A stretch of DNA of 64,000 nt from contig NZ_LNUV01000006.1 in the NCBI RefSeq assembly GCF_001512285.1, positions 2,030,809-2,094,808 of the forward strand, written 5' to 3'. Source of the DNA: Arthrobacter sp. EpRS71. GTDB taxonomy: Bacteria > Actinomycetota > Actinomycetes > Actinomycetales > Micrococcaceae. The translations under genes were made by a program, and so were the position numbers. A model generated the notes under the pieces. That model was given only the letters and a program-made list of their open reading frames with translations, was not told the DNA's origin and made no database searches. Position 1 is the first letter of the stretch. Each line of letters begins with the position of its first letter. Shown piece after piece: positions 8,284 through 17,897 of the stretch.

Positions 8284-8910
8284 TTAGCGGCTGGCAGCGG
8301 CGGTCCTGAGAGACCGCAGATGAGCCGTGAGGACGTCGCTGCACATCTCTGCGGTCATCCACTCGGGCTGCAGCAATGCGTGCATGCACAAGCCGTCCAT
8401 GGTGGCCAGGAGCCGTTCCGCTTCCGTCACGAGGTTTTGCTGCGCGTCGGCTTCCCCGGGATTCAGGATCATGATGAGGCGGCCAACGACGGCGGCCACG
8501 GTGCGGTGGCTGCGTTCGGCTTCGGCGGCCAGGACGGGCTTGATCCGGGCAGCGTGCCGGAACGCCATCCATACGCATGCGTCCACCGCGAGCTCTTCGT
8601 CCAGCGGCAGGAACTGGCCGAGGAGGTTCAGTACGGCATTGTGTTGCTCGGGGCTCTCGGGCGCCGCACCCTCCACTGAAGCAAGGGCCGTCTCAAGACG
8701 CCCCGCCAGGCGATCGATCACTGCCCCAAAGGAAAAGACCAGAAGCTCATCGCTGCTGGCGAAATAGTGCCGCACCGAACCCACAGCCAAATCTGCTTCG
8801 TCTGCCACTTCCCTCAGCGATGCCCGTTCCAGGCCGTCGCTTGCAATGATCCGGAAGACGGCTTGGACAACGTCATGGCGCCGGGCTTCGGCATCAACAA
8901 TTTTGGGCAC
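8284..8910 (-). CDS. TetR-family transcriptional regulator
   Basis: A 208-aa dimeric repressor. The N-terminal helix-turn-helix spans about residues 10-55 (VVQAVFRIIASDGLERASLREVADEADLAVGSVRHYF). The C-terminal ligand domain is all-helical and near BetI/AcrR-like members. Start GTG at 8910. A perfect palindrome, agcacg-aa-cgtgct, lies 12 nt upstream of the start and is the likely operator for autorepression. The divergent galE could also be affected. The ligand cannot be told from sequence. Confidence 0.85.
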   Translation of the reverse strand: MPKIVDAEARRHDVVQAVFRIIASDGLERASLREVADEADLAVGSVRHYFASSDELLVFSFGAVIDRLAGRLETALASVEGAAPESPEQHNAVLNLLGQFLPLDEELAVDACVWMAFRHAARIKPVLAAEAERSHRTVAAVVGRLIMILNPGEADAQQNLVTEAERLLATMDGLCMHALLQPEWMTAEMCSDVLTAHLRSLRTAAASR

Positions 8911-8921
8911 TCATCGTTTTT

Positions 8922-8935
8922 AGCACGAACGTGCT
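8922..8935. promoter_or_regulatory. Palindromic operator between the tetR-type gene and galE
   Basis: A perfect inverted repeat, agcacg-aa-cgtgct, directly upstream of the TetR-family start and 56 nt upstream of galE. Its length and symmetry fit a TetR dimer site. Confidence 0.55.
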
Positions 8936-8990
8936 TCAACACCGCTCAACACAGAGCGGCGTGCCTCCACTTTCCGATAGCGTAGGGACC

Positions 8991-10007
8991 ATGAAAATTC
9001 TTGTCACCGGTGGCACCGGCTACATCGGTTCCCACACCGTTTTGTCCCTCCAGGAAGCCGGCCACGACGTCGTTGTACTCGACAACCTCGTGAACTCCAG
9101 CGAGGAATCCCTCCGCCGCGTTTCCGAGCTCACCGGCAAGACCGCAGCCTTCCACAAGGTCGACCTGGTGGATGAGCCCGCAGTTGAGGCAGTCTTCGAC
9201 CAGCACCAGATCGACGCCGTGATCCACTTCGCGGGCCTGAAGGCCGTCGGCGAGTCCGTTCAGGAACCCCTGGCCTACTACTACAACAACATCGTGGGCA
9301 CCCTGAACCTGCTCCGCGCCATGGACAAGCACAACGTGCGTTCCATCGTCTTCAGTTCCTCCGCTACGGTCTACGGTGAGCACAACCCCATCCCGTACAT
9401 CGAGAAGATGGAAATCGGCGCCAACAACCCGTACGGCCGCACCAAAGAGCAGATCGAGGACATCCTCTCTGACCTTGGCAACGCGGACGACCGCTGGCAT
9501 ATCGCACTGCTGCGCTACTTCAACCCCGTGGGCGCACACCCGTCCGGCCGCATTGGCGAGGACCCCCAGGGCATCCCGAACAACCTCGTCCCCTTCATCG
9601 CACAGGTAGCCGTGGGACGCCGAGAGAAGCTCATGGTCTTCGGCGGAGACTACGACACCCCCGATGGCACAGCCCAGCGCGACTACATTCACGTGGTCGA
9701 CCTGGCCGATGGGCACGTAGCAGCCCTGAACTACATCGCTGAGCGCGCCGGCGTCCGCCGCTGGAACCTTGGCTCCGGCCGCGGTTCCTCCGTCCTGGAG
9801 GTCCTGCGGTCCTTCGAGAAGGCCGTGGGCCAGCCCATTCCCTACGAGATCACCGGACGCCGGGCCGGCGACCTCCCCGCTTTCTGGGCGGACGCTTCCT
9901 CCGCCCTCGCGGACCTTGGCTGGTCCACCACCAAGACCGTGGACCAGATGTGCGAGGACCACTGGCGCTGGCAGAAGAACAACCCTTACGGGTACAACGC
10001 TTCCTAA
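8991..10007 (+). CDS. galE: UDP-glucose 4-epimerase
   Basis: A 338-aa extended short-chain dehydrogenase that interconverts UDP-glucose and UDP-galactose using bound NAD. The Rossmann motif TGGTGYIGSH is at residues 7-16, the catalytic SSSATVYG (Ser/Thr) near 121-128 and YGRTK (Tyr/Lys) near 146-150. Length is standard. The ATG at 8991 is preceded closely by TAGGGA. It supports cell-wall polysaccharide synthesis and galactose use (a GH35 galactosidase lies at 47-48.7 kb). Confidence 0.93.
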   Translation: MKILVTGGTGYIGSHTVLSLQEAGHDVVVLDNLVNSSEESLRRVSELTGKTAAFHKVDLVDEPAVEAVFDQHQIDAVIHFAGLKAVGESVQEPLAYYYNNIVGTLNLLRAMDKHNVRSIVFSSSATVYGEHNPIPYIEKMEIGANNPYGRTKEQIEDILSDLGNADDRWHIALLRYFNPVGAHPSGRIGEDPQGIPNNLVPFIAQVAVGRREKLMVFGGDYDTPDGTAQRDYIHVVDLADGHVAALNYIAERAGVRRWNLGSGRGSSVLEVLRSFEKAVGQPIPYEITGRRAGDLPAFWADASSALADLGWSTTKTVDQMCEDHWRWQKNNPYGYNAS

Positions 10008-10011
10008 CCCG

Positions 10012-10072
10012 AACGCGGGGTCACTTATGGCCCGTTCCAGGCCCTTGATGGGGCCCTAAGTGACCCCGCGTT
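10012..10072. repeat. Long imperfect palindrome (REP/MITE-like) after galE
   Basis: The 22-nt arms at 10012-10033 and 10051-10072 (beginning aacgcggggtcactta) pair at 21 of 22 positions around a 17-nt loop. It directly follows the galE stop and could end transcription, but its length and unusual sequence suggest a dispersed intergenic element. A different element of similar design is at 17009-17067. Confidence 0.6.
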
Positions 10073-10094
10073 GCAGTTTCCACGGGCAAAACAA

Positions 10095-10126
10095 CGGCCG
10101 CTCACCTCGCGCGAGGTGAGCGGCCG
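10095..10126 (-). terminator. Terminator of citrate synthase gene
   Basis: A perfect 32-nt palindrome (cggccgctcacctcgc and its complement) 27 nt after the gltA stop. On the minus strand it is followed by ttgtttt, which fits intrinsic termination. Confidence 0.75.
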
Positions 10127-10152
10127 CCGTCGTTATTGACGCTGTTACCGTG

Positions 10153-11436
<1,284 letters not shown>

Positions 11437-11668
11437 GGAGTCCCCTTCATGAGGCCTCAGGGCCTCTATCGAACGCTTGTCCAACCACCTTCTGGTGCCG
11501 CCGCCTTCGGCCCTACTGTTGCAGGGCTCCAACGGCCGAAGTGCATTCTTAGAGAAGGCCACCATTGATAGTCAGTTAAAAAGCTACCGCCAGTAACCCT
11601 ACGGAACTAATCCGTACCGTCCGGTTACTGGCGGAATGACGCTATAAGTGGTGCAAGTCACAGCATTG

Positions 11669-12817
11669 TTATGACCCTGTGGCAAGCCGTTCCACGGCGG
11701 CATCAATTCGTTCATCGCTGCCGGTGAGCGCCACACGGATGAATCCGTTACCGGCGTCTCCATAGAAAACGCCCGGGCCCACCACGATGCCGAGGTCCGC
11801 GAATCGCGCCACGGTGTCCCACGTTGCTTCTCCGGCCGTGGACCAGAGGTAGAGCCCGGCCTTGGATTCGTGGATGGTCAGCCCGAACTTCTCCAGCGCA
11901 GGCACCATCCTCTCGCGGCGTCCGCGGTACAGATCTTTCTGGGCCAGCACATGCCCGGCATCGCCCAGTGCAACGCGCATGGCTTCCTGCACGGGGTAGG
12001 GAACAATCATGCCCGCATGCTTGCGGCTGTTGACCAGGTTGGCCATGATGGCCGAATCCCCGGCAACGAAGGCTGCCCTGTACCCGGCAAGGTTGGACTG
12101 CTTGCTCAGCGAGTACACGCACAGCAGGCCGTCCGTGGAGCCGCCGGTGACGCGGGGATCCAGGATGCTGGGCACGGCTTCTCCCCCGAGTTGGGCATCC
12201 CATTCGCCCCAACCCAGCTCGGCGTAGCACTCATCCGAAGCCACCACCGCGCCGATCTCACGGGCTTGGCCAACGATCCTGCGGAGAGACTCCACATCGC
12301 GGACGCTGCCCGTGGGATTGCCGGGCGAGTTGATCCAGATCAACCGAACCTTCGCACGGGTGGCTGCATCAAGTTCGTCGAGGTCATCAGCAGCAACCGC
12401 CGTGGCACCCGCCAATGAGGCGCCGATATCGTACGTCGGGTAGGCCACGGTAGGCCTGACAACCACATCGCCGGCGTTCAAACCGAGCAGGAACGGCAAC
12501 CAGGCCACGAGCTCCTTGGAGCCGACGGTCGGCATGACGTCCCTGGGGTCCAACCCCGGCACACCGCGGCGGCTGGCGAACCAGTCCACCACCGCTCGCC
12601 GCAGAGCCTCGGTACCGTGCACCGTGGGGTAGCCATGGGCATCCGAAGCTGCGGCCAGGGCCTCCCGGATGAGTCCGGGAGTGGGGTCCACCGGCGTGCC
12701 GATGGAAAGATTCACTGCGCCACCAGGATGTTTGGCGGCTGTGGCAACATACGGCGCCATAGCCTCCCACGGGTAGTCAGGCAGGTTCAGGCCGAAAGCC
12801 GGCGCCGCGGAAATCAC
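11669..12817 (-). CDS. dapC: Succinyldiaminopimelate aminotransferase
   Basis: A 382-aa PLP-dependent fold-type I aminotransferase that makes N-succinyl-LL-diaminopimelate from the keto acid, between DapD and DapE. Visible motifs are INSPGNPTGS, the ASDECYAE loop, the PLP lysine in YSLSKQSNLAGYRAAF and the C-terminal GFIRVALTGSDERI. The neighbouring ferredoxin gene, 15 nt upstream on the same strand, gives the conserved fdx-dapC pair of actinobacteria (Rv1177-Rv1178). With dapD and dapE at 4.5-6.7 kb, three steps of one branch lie within 9 kb. Confidence 0.88.
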   Translation of the reverse strand: MISAAPAFGLNLPDYPWEAMAPYVATAAKHPGGAVNLSIGTPVDPTPGLIREALAAASDAHGYPTVHGTEALRRAVVDWFASRRGVPGLDPRDVMPTVGSKELVAWLPFLLGLNAGDVVVRPTVAYPTYDIGASLAGATAVAADDLDELDAATRAKVRLIWINSPGNPTGSVRDVESLRRIVGQAREIGAVVASDECYAELGWGEWDAQLGGEAVPSILDPRVTGGSTDGLLCVYSLSKQSNLAGYRAAFVAGDSAIMANLVNSRKHAGMIVPYPVQEAMRVALGDAGHVLAQKDLYRGRRERMVPALEKFGLTIHESKAGLYLWSTAGEATWDTVARFADLGIVVGPGVFYGDAGNGFIRVALTGSDERIDAAVERLATGS

Positions 12818-12831
12818 CGAAATAACCGCCC

Positions 12832-13158
12832 TTAGTGGTCTTGGTTCTGCGGGGGCAGTGCGGAGATGAACGGGTGGTCCTTGCCCGTATTACCGATCTT
12901 GGCCGCTCCACCCGGGGAACCGAGGTCGTCGAAGAACTCAACATTGGCCTTGTAGTAGTCGGCCCATTCTTCCGGGGTGTCATCCTCGTAGTAAATGGCC
13001 TCAACAGGGCACACGGGTTCACAGGCACCACAGTCGACACATTCATCGGGGTGGATATAGAGGGAACGCTCACCTTCGTAAATGCAGTCGACAGGGCACT
13101 CTTCAATACATGCCTTGTCCTTGACATCCACACACGGCTGCGCGATTACGTACGTCAC
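12832..13158 (-). CDS. fdxA: Seven-iron ferredoxin
   Basis: A 108-aa [3Fe-4S][4Fe-4S] ferredoxin for low-potential electron transfer. Cysteine motifs in order are CVDVKDKACIEECPVDC and CVDCGACEPVCPVEA, the mixed-cluster pattern of FdxA/FdxC. The start is the GTG at 13158 (VTYVIAQPC) after GGAGAGG. An upstream in-frame extension is not conserved in kind and is left out. It is probably co-transcribed with dapC. Confidence 0.9.
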   Translation of the reverse strand: MTYVIAQPCVDVKDKACIEECPVDCIYEGERSLYIHPDECVDCGACEPVCPVEAIYYEDDTPEEWADYYKANVEFFDDLGSPGGAAKIGNTGKDHPFISALPPQNQDH

Positions 13159-13293
13159 GTCCCAGACCTCTCCACGGTTTGTCCCGGCGATGGCCGGGGT
13201 AACACTGCCGGCATCATGCCGGGCACTCAACTTCCGAGCCTATTATCCAACAGGGCGCTAACGCCAACCTAGCCCGCGTCTTAGTATGAAACG

Positions 13294-13545
13294 GTGACTC
13301 CCCCGAAAGTGCCGCCGCAACAGTTCCTCATCAACGCAGAACCAGGAATCCGGGTGGTGGTCCGGTACAGGATCGAGGACGGCTTGACGGACGCACTCGG
13401 CTATCTCGTAAGAGCCACCGAAGGCTCCTGTACAGTCCGGACCCGCACGTCCGACGTCGACATTCCGCTGGCAATGGTTATTGCGGCGAAAGAGGTTCCG
13501 CCTCCGCCGCCGCGCCGGCAATCCGTGCGCGCCGCGTCCGACTGA
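13294..13545 (+). CDS. Small basic protein with an SH3-like domain
   Basis: An 83-aa protein. VVVRYRIEDGLTDALGYLV, TVRTRTSDVDIPLAMVIAAK and a proline-rich tail recall the N-terminal SH3-like domain of some actinobacterial GNAT proteins, but no acetyltransferase domain follows. The GTG at 13294 lies 6 nt after TAGTAT and has no Shine-Dalgarno, suggesting leaderless translation. Its 3' end overlaps the convergent membrane-protein gene by 68 nt. Confidence 0.6.
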   Translation: MTPPKVPPQQFLINAEPGIRVVVRYRIEDGLTDALGYLVRATEGSCTVRTRTSDVDIPLAMVIAAKEVPPPPPRRQSVRAASD

Positions 13546-13909
13546 CGGGAAGCCGGCTGATGACCACAAGCATGATTAAGGTCACTCCGCCGATGCCGAA
13601 GACCCACACGTTCCCCACGGCGTCGCCCGGAATCAACTGCTTGGCCGGACCGGCTGAGGAGAGGATTCCGACGACGGCGTAGCTCACCACGCCTGCCACC
13701 GCCGCCGGTACCACCGAGCGGGACCAGGCGGCGAGCCATAACTGTAACGACGCCAGCAGCAGCAGCGCTGCGGTCACGCCCCAAGGGAGTTCGACGCCGG
13801 CCCACAGTATGGTCTGCCGGTGCAGCCCAGTCCCTCCCAGGGCAACGAAAAGAGCCGCCGGTACAGCCGTGAAAATTCCACGGACCGTACCGGCGACCCC
13901 TCTCTTCAT
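13478..13909 (-). CDS. Conserved four-helix membrane protein
   Basis: A 143-aa protein with four predicted membrane helices (about residues 12-28, 42-60, 67-85 and 100-118) and a short charged C-terminus rich in Arg and Ala. No catalytic motif is seen and the function is unknown. It sits 34 nt upstream of the convergent 83-aa protein's frame end and downstream of typA on the same strand. Confidence 0.6.
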   Translation of the reverse strand: MKRGVAGTVRGIFTAVPAALFVALGGTGLHRQTILWAGVELPWGVTAALLLLASLQLWLAAWSRSVVPAAVAGVVSYAVVGILSSAGPAKQLIPGDAVGNVWVFGIGGVTLIMLVVISRLPVSRTRRARIAGAAAEAEPLSPQ

Positions 13910-13942
13910 TCAGCTATGCCTGACCGTGTCAGTCAGTTCAGG

Positions 13943-15859
13943 CTAGGACTTGGCGCGGGCGCGGTTAGCCTTGGCGCGCTCGTTGGAGTCCAGGATGACC
14001 TTGCGGATACGGATCGATTCCGGGGTGACTTCAACGCACTCGTCTTCACGTGCGAATTCCAAGGACTCTTCGAGGGTAAGGTCGCGCGGCGGCGTCAGGT
14101 TCTCGAAGGTGTCAGAGGAAGCTGCACGCATGTTGGTGAGCTTCTTTTCCTTGGTGATGTTCACGTCCATGTCGTCAGCGCGCGAGTTCTCGCCCACGAT
14201 CATGCCTTCGTAAACCTCGGAGGTGGGCTTCACGAAGAAGGAACCGCGCTCCTGCAGGTTGATCATGGCGAACGGCGTCACAACACCGGCGCGGTCGGCG
14301 ATCATGGAACCGTTGGTACGGTATTCGATCGGGCCGGCCCACGGCTCGTAGCCTTCGGAGATGGAAGCAGCAATACCGGCGCCGCGGGTGTCCGTGAGGA
14401 ACCGGGTGCGGAAGCCGATCAGGCCACGCGCAGGAACGATGAACTCCATGCGGCACCAGCCGGTACCGTGGTTGGCCATGTTGGTCATACGGCCCTTGCG
14501 GGCAGCCATGAGCTGCGTGACAGCACCGAGGTACTCTTCCGGCACGTCAATGGTCATGTGTTCCATCGGCTCGTGGAGCTTGCCGTCGATGGTCTTGGTG
14601 ACAACCTGCGGCTTGCCCACGGTCAGCTCGAAGCCTTCACGGCGCATCTGCTCAACCAGGATGGCCAGCGCGAGCTCACCACGGCCCTGAACTTCCCAAG
14701 CGTCGGGGCGCTCGGTGGGGAGAACCTTGATGGAGACGTTACCGATCAGTTCCTTGTCCAGGCGATCCTTCACCTGGCGGGCCGTGACCTTGGCACCCTT
14801 GACCTTGCCGGCCAGCGGCGAGGTGTTGATACCAATGGTCATGGAGATCGCGGGGTCGTCCACCGTGATCAGCGGCAACGGCTGCGGGTTCTCGGCATCC
14901 GTCAGCGTTTCGCCGATGGTGATTTCCTCGATGCCGGCAACAGCAACAATTTCACCCGGACCGGCAGACTCAGCGGGAACGCGGGTCAGGGCCTTGGTGG
15001 CAAGCAGTTCGGTGATCTTGACGTTCTTCAGCTCACCGTTTGCACGCGCCCAGGCCACAGTCTGGCCCTTGCGGAGGGTGCCGTTGTAGATGCGAAGCAG
15101 GGCAAGGCGGCCAAGGAACGGCGATGCGTCCAAGTTGGTCACGTGTGCCTGCAGCACGCCGTCCGGGTTGTACGTCGGAGCGGGGATGTGCTCGATGATG
15201 GTCTTGAAGAGGGGCTCAAGGTCCTCGTTCTCCGGGGCTGAGCCGTTGGCCGGCTGGTCCAGGGACGCGCGGCCAACCTTGGCAGCGGCGTAGACGACGG
15301 GAACTTCGAGGACCTTATCCAAGTCCAGGTCCGGAACTTCGTCGGCGAGGTCCGAGGCGAGGCCGAGGAGCAGGTCCATGGACTCGTGGACTACTTCGTC
15401 GATGCGGGCGTCGGGACGGTCGGTCTTGTTGACCAGGAGGATCACCGGGAGGTGCGCGGCGAGAGCCTTACGGAGCACGAACCGGGTCTGGGGCAGCGGG
15501 CCCTCAGAGGAGTCGACCAGCAGGACGACGCCGTCAACCATGGACAGACCGCGCTCTACCTCGCCACCGAAGTCGGCGTGGCCGGGGGTGTCGATGACGT
15601 TGATGGTGATGGTCTCGCCGTTGGACGACGGGCCGTTGTAGGCAACCGTGGTGTTCTTCGCGAGGATGGTGATGCCCTTTTCGCGTTCCAGGTCACCGGA
15701 GTCCATGACACGGTCCTCAACCTCACCATGGGAAGCGAAGGAGTTGGTCTGCTTGAGCATGGCGTCAACCAGGGTGGTCTTACCGTGGTCAACGTGTGCG
15801 ACGATCGCGACGTTGCGCAGATCGCTCCGCGACGCAGTGTTGGTGATGGTTTCAGACAT
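13943..15859 (-). CDS. typA: Ribosome-associated GTPase TypA/BipA
   Basis: A 638-aa translational GTPase that binds the ribosome and helps large-subunit assembly and stress growth. The G domain has G1 AHVDHGKTTLVDAML (residues 20-34), the switch EREKGITI, G3 DTPGHADFGGEV and G4 NKTDRPDA. Domain II and the EF-G-like domains III/V and the TypA-specific C-terminal domain (EDECVEVTPESIRIRK) follow. The length is complete. The ATG at 15859 has no clear Shine-Dalgarno. Confidence 0.93.
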   Translation of the reverse strand: MSETITNTASRSDLRNVAIVAHVDHGKTTLVDAMLKQTNSFASHGEVEDRVMDSGDLEREKGITILAKNTTVAYNGPSSNGETITINVIDTPGHADFGGEVERGLSMVDGVVLLVDSSEGPLPQTRFVLRKALAAHLPVILLVNKTDRPDARIDEVVHESMDLLLGLASDLADEVPDLDLDKVLEVPVVYAAAKVGRASLDQPANGSAPENEDLEPLFKTIIEHIPAPTYNPDGVLQAHVTNLDASPFLGRLALLRIYNGTLRKGQTVAWARANGELKNVKITELLATKALTRVPAESAGPGEIVAVAGIEEITIGETLTDAENPQPLPLITVDDPAISMTIGINTSPLAGKVKGAKVTARQVKDRLDKELIGNVSIKVLPTERPDAWEVQGRGELALAILVEQMRREGFELTVGKPQVVTKTIDGKLHEPMEHMTIDVPEEYLGAVTQLMAARKGRMTNMANHGTGWCRMEFIVPARGLIGFRTRFLTDTRGAGIAASISEGYEPWAGPIEYRTNGSMIADRAGVVTPFAMINLQERGSFFVKPTSEVYEGMIVGENSRADDMDVNITKEKKLTNMRAASSDTFENLTPPRDLTLEESLEFAREDECVEVTPESIRIRKVILDSNERAKANRARAKS

Positions 15860-16141
15860 GCGTTAATGACTCGTTTCAGTGGTGAAGTCAGCTGTTTGTA
15901 TCCGCGCGCATACCTGATCACTTGATCGGAACACACAGCGAAAAGACCCCGGGACACAGGGCACCTGCATCCAGTCTAAACGCAGTTGCATTTCTGAGCC
16001 TAAAAAGCAAGCTATTGAACGCTGCATTGTGGCCCCGCTCACACGGCTGTGATGTTACGTAAACGCAAGTCCAAATGCTGGATTTTCCCTGTCGCGTGCA
16101 CCATGATTGGCAGCAGAACCAGTGCCACGTGGAGAATAACG

Positions 16142-16984
16142 ATGCGACAAGCTCCGGCCGCGTTCCGCGTGCTCGCACCATTGATCGCCGCAGGCGTTCT
16201 CTTGGTGGGCTGCGGACCAAGCCCAGTGCCAATTACGGCCCCCTCTGGATCAACCGTGCCCGGGCCCGCGCAGACAGCAGCCGCGGATAAGCCTCTGCGG
16301 ATTGCCCCGGCACCCAGTTCCCTCAACCTTCCCGTGGGCTCGCTGTACAAAAACCCGGCCAACAACCGCAGCGAGCTGGTTCTCGCCGACGTCCGGCACA
16401 CCGCGGTACTTATTGGCGATTCCCAGTCAATGCCGAAGGACTCCTGGCCCCAGCAGGGTATTGCAGCCATGGGCTACAAACTCCATGTAGTGGGCATGGG
16501 CGGCACCGGCTATGTGGCAACCAATGGGAAGACCGGCAACTACATCGATGCGTTGCAACGCGGTGACTGGGTGCTTCCCTTCGGCGACCCGCCCTTGATT
16601 GTGATCCAAGGTGGCGGCAATGATGCCACCCAACGAGCCACCGACGCGCAAATCAGCAGCAACGCCGAGCGACTTCTCGCTGCCCTGAAGAAACGCTACC
16701 CGGGAACCACCTTGGCCATGATTGGAACCCTTGCCAGGGGCGTGAGCAATGGCGGCGGACGTCGTACGGAAATCGACGCACTCCTTGGAAGGATCGCTGC
16801 CAAGCACGCCATCCCCTTCGTCAGCGCGGGAGACTGGCTCACCCGCTACAACGCGATCGGAGATCTCCAGGACGGCGTGCACTTGAAGCCTGCCGGGCAT
16901 GCCAAGCTGGGCGCCGCACTGGCTCGCGAATTCACCGCCCTTGGCCTCACGGCACGCCCGGACACTTCCGAACCGGCCAAGTAG
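16142..16984 (+). CDS. SGNH/GDSL-family lipoprotein hydrolase
   Basis: A 280-aa exported esterase-like protein. The signal peptide ends in the lipobox LLVGC (cysteine near residue 24), so it is a lipoprotein. SGNH blocks are visible: block I LIGDSQS (catalytic Ser), block III GGGNDA (Asn) and block V DGVHLKPAGH (Asp/His). The ATG at 16142 is chosen because GGAGAA lies upstream and it places the signal peptide correctly. The substrate is unknown; cell-envelope O-acyl groups are plausible. Two large hairpins follow the gene. Confidence 0.75.
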   Translation: MRQAPAAFRVLAPLIAAGVLLVGCGPSPVPITAPSGSTVPGPAQTAAADKPLRIAPAPSSLNLPVGSLYKNPANNRSELVLADVRHTAVLIGDSQSMPKDSWPQQGIAAMGYKLHVVGMGGTGYVATNGKTGNYIDALQRGDWVLPFGDPPLIVIQGGGNDATQRATDAQISSNAERLLAALKKRYPGTTLAMIGTLARGVSNGGGRRTEIDALLGRIAAKHAIPFVSAGDWLTRYNAIGDLQDGVHLKPAGHAKLGAALAREFTALGLTARPDTSEPAK

Positions 16985-17008
16985 CCCGCGGCGTCGTCGT
17001 AACGGCCA

Positions 17009-17067
17009 TTGTGGGGCCCGCTCTGCGCGCCTACTGCGCTCTTTGGCGCGCAAAGCGGGCCCCACAA
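17009..17067. repeat. Long imperfect palindrome (REP/MITE-like)
   Basis: Arms 17009-17031 and 17045-17067 (ttgtggggcccgctctgcgc...) pair at 22 of 23 positions around a 13-nt loop. It lies between the SGNH lipoprotein gene and a conventional terminator. Its design resembles the palindrome after galE but the sequence differs, so these may be two families of dispersed intergenic repeats. Confidence 0.55.
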
Positions 17068-17086
17068 CGAGTGTGTTAAACGGCTG

Positions 17087-17123
17087 GAGCCGGTGGTTCC
17101 CTTCGGAAGGGAACCACCGGCTC
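17087..17123. terminator. Terminator hairpin after the SGNH lipoprotein gene
   Basis: A perfect 17-bp stem (arm starts gagccggtggttccctt) with a 3-nt cgg loop. It lies between two convergent genes and may serve both. The T-run after it is weak. Confidence 0.65.
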
Positions 17124-17198
17124 TGTTGCTAGACAGCCGCTAAACGCTCGACGCCGGTTAGGCCACGGCAGGCGGCAATAGCAGAGGGTCAGGGGTAT

Positions 17199-17681
17199 CT
17201 ACCGCAGGAATCCGCCGATGGTTGCCCCGTCCGGCCCGCCCGCGCCGGCAGTACGCGCCGTGATGCGGAATAGCTCAGATCCCGGGGAGGCAACAAATGT
17301 TTGGTTGATATTGTATGTGTTGCATGTACCGGAACCCATCGATACAAAGTCATAGTCAACAACAACGGTGTCGGCTGTCCTGACTTCCGGACGGATCAAC
17401 ATATTGTTGCCACCCGTCTGGCTGTAGCAGAGGCTAAAGCTGCTTACATGAACCGAATTCTCCGCATGCTGAGAGAACTCCGGGCTGAAACTAATTGCCA
17501 CAGTATTGCCGTTCATGGAATCGACGTAGGAAGTCATCGCCAGCACGGACGGACTCGACCCCACACTAACTGTGGTTACCGTTGCTGCTTGCGCTGGCGA
17601 AGCCGCAATGGATGCCACCAGGGCACACGCCGCAGATAGCGATGCAATCCTGGCGAATTTATTTTGTGTTCTATTTCTCAC
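17199..17681 (-). CDS. Small secreted protein, unknown function
   Basis: A 160-aa exported protein. A Sec signal peptide (basic start, hydrophobic core, SPAQA-AT cleavage near residue 33) is followed by a mature domain rich in Ser, Thr and Val with two cysteines (FSLCYSQ and GSGTCNTYN) that may form a disulfide. It looks like a small all-beta extracellular domain. It stands alone, with AT-richer codons and an AT-rich upstream region unlike its neighbours, suggesting acquisition. No known family was recognised. Confidence 0.65.
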   Translation of the reverse strand: MRNRTQNKFARIASLSAACALVASIAASPAQAATVTTVSVGSSPSVLAMTSYVDSMNGNTVAISFSPEFSQHAENSVHVSSFSLCYSQTGGNNMLIRPEVRTADTVVVDYDFVSMGSGTCNTYNINQTFVASPGSELFRITARTAGAGGPDGATIGGFLR

Positions 17682-17837
17682 AATATCCCCCTTGAATATT
17701 CGAAATTGATACCCAAATACCGTATCGATTAGCGTATTTCATGTCAAGAGTGCCATGGAAGGCGGGAATCTATTATGATCTTTATTGAATTCCTTCATCT
17801 ATTTCACAAAAATAGAAGTAAATCAAGTCATAAGAAA
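17682..17837. other. AT-rich intergenic region upstream of the secreted protein gene
   Basis: About 155 nt much richer in A and T than the rest of the chromosome (for example tttattgaattccttcatc). It presumably holds the promoter of the secreted-protein gene. No clear gene or repeat is visible. Confidence 0.5.
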
Positions 17838-17865
17838 AGCCGGTGATTCCTAGGAATCACCGGCT
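17838..17865 (-). terminator. Terminator of the oligopeptide transport operon
   Basis: A perfect 28-nt palindrome (agccggtgattcct and complement). On the minus strand it is followed by tttctta, giving a U-rich end. It lies 32 nt after the ABC ATPase stop. Confidence 0.8.
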
Positions 17866-17897
17866 CGTCTAACCTCATAGGTCTACCAGACCGTTCG

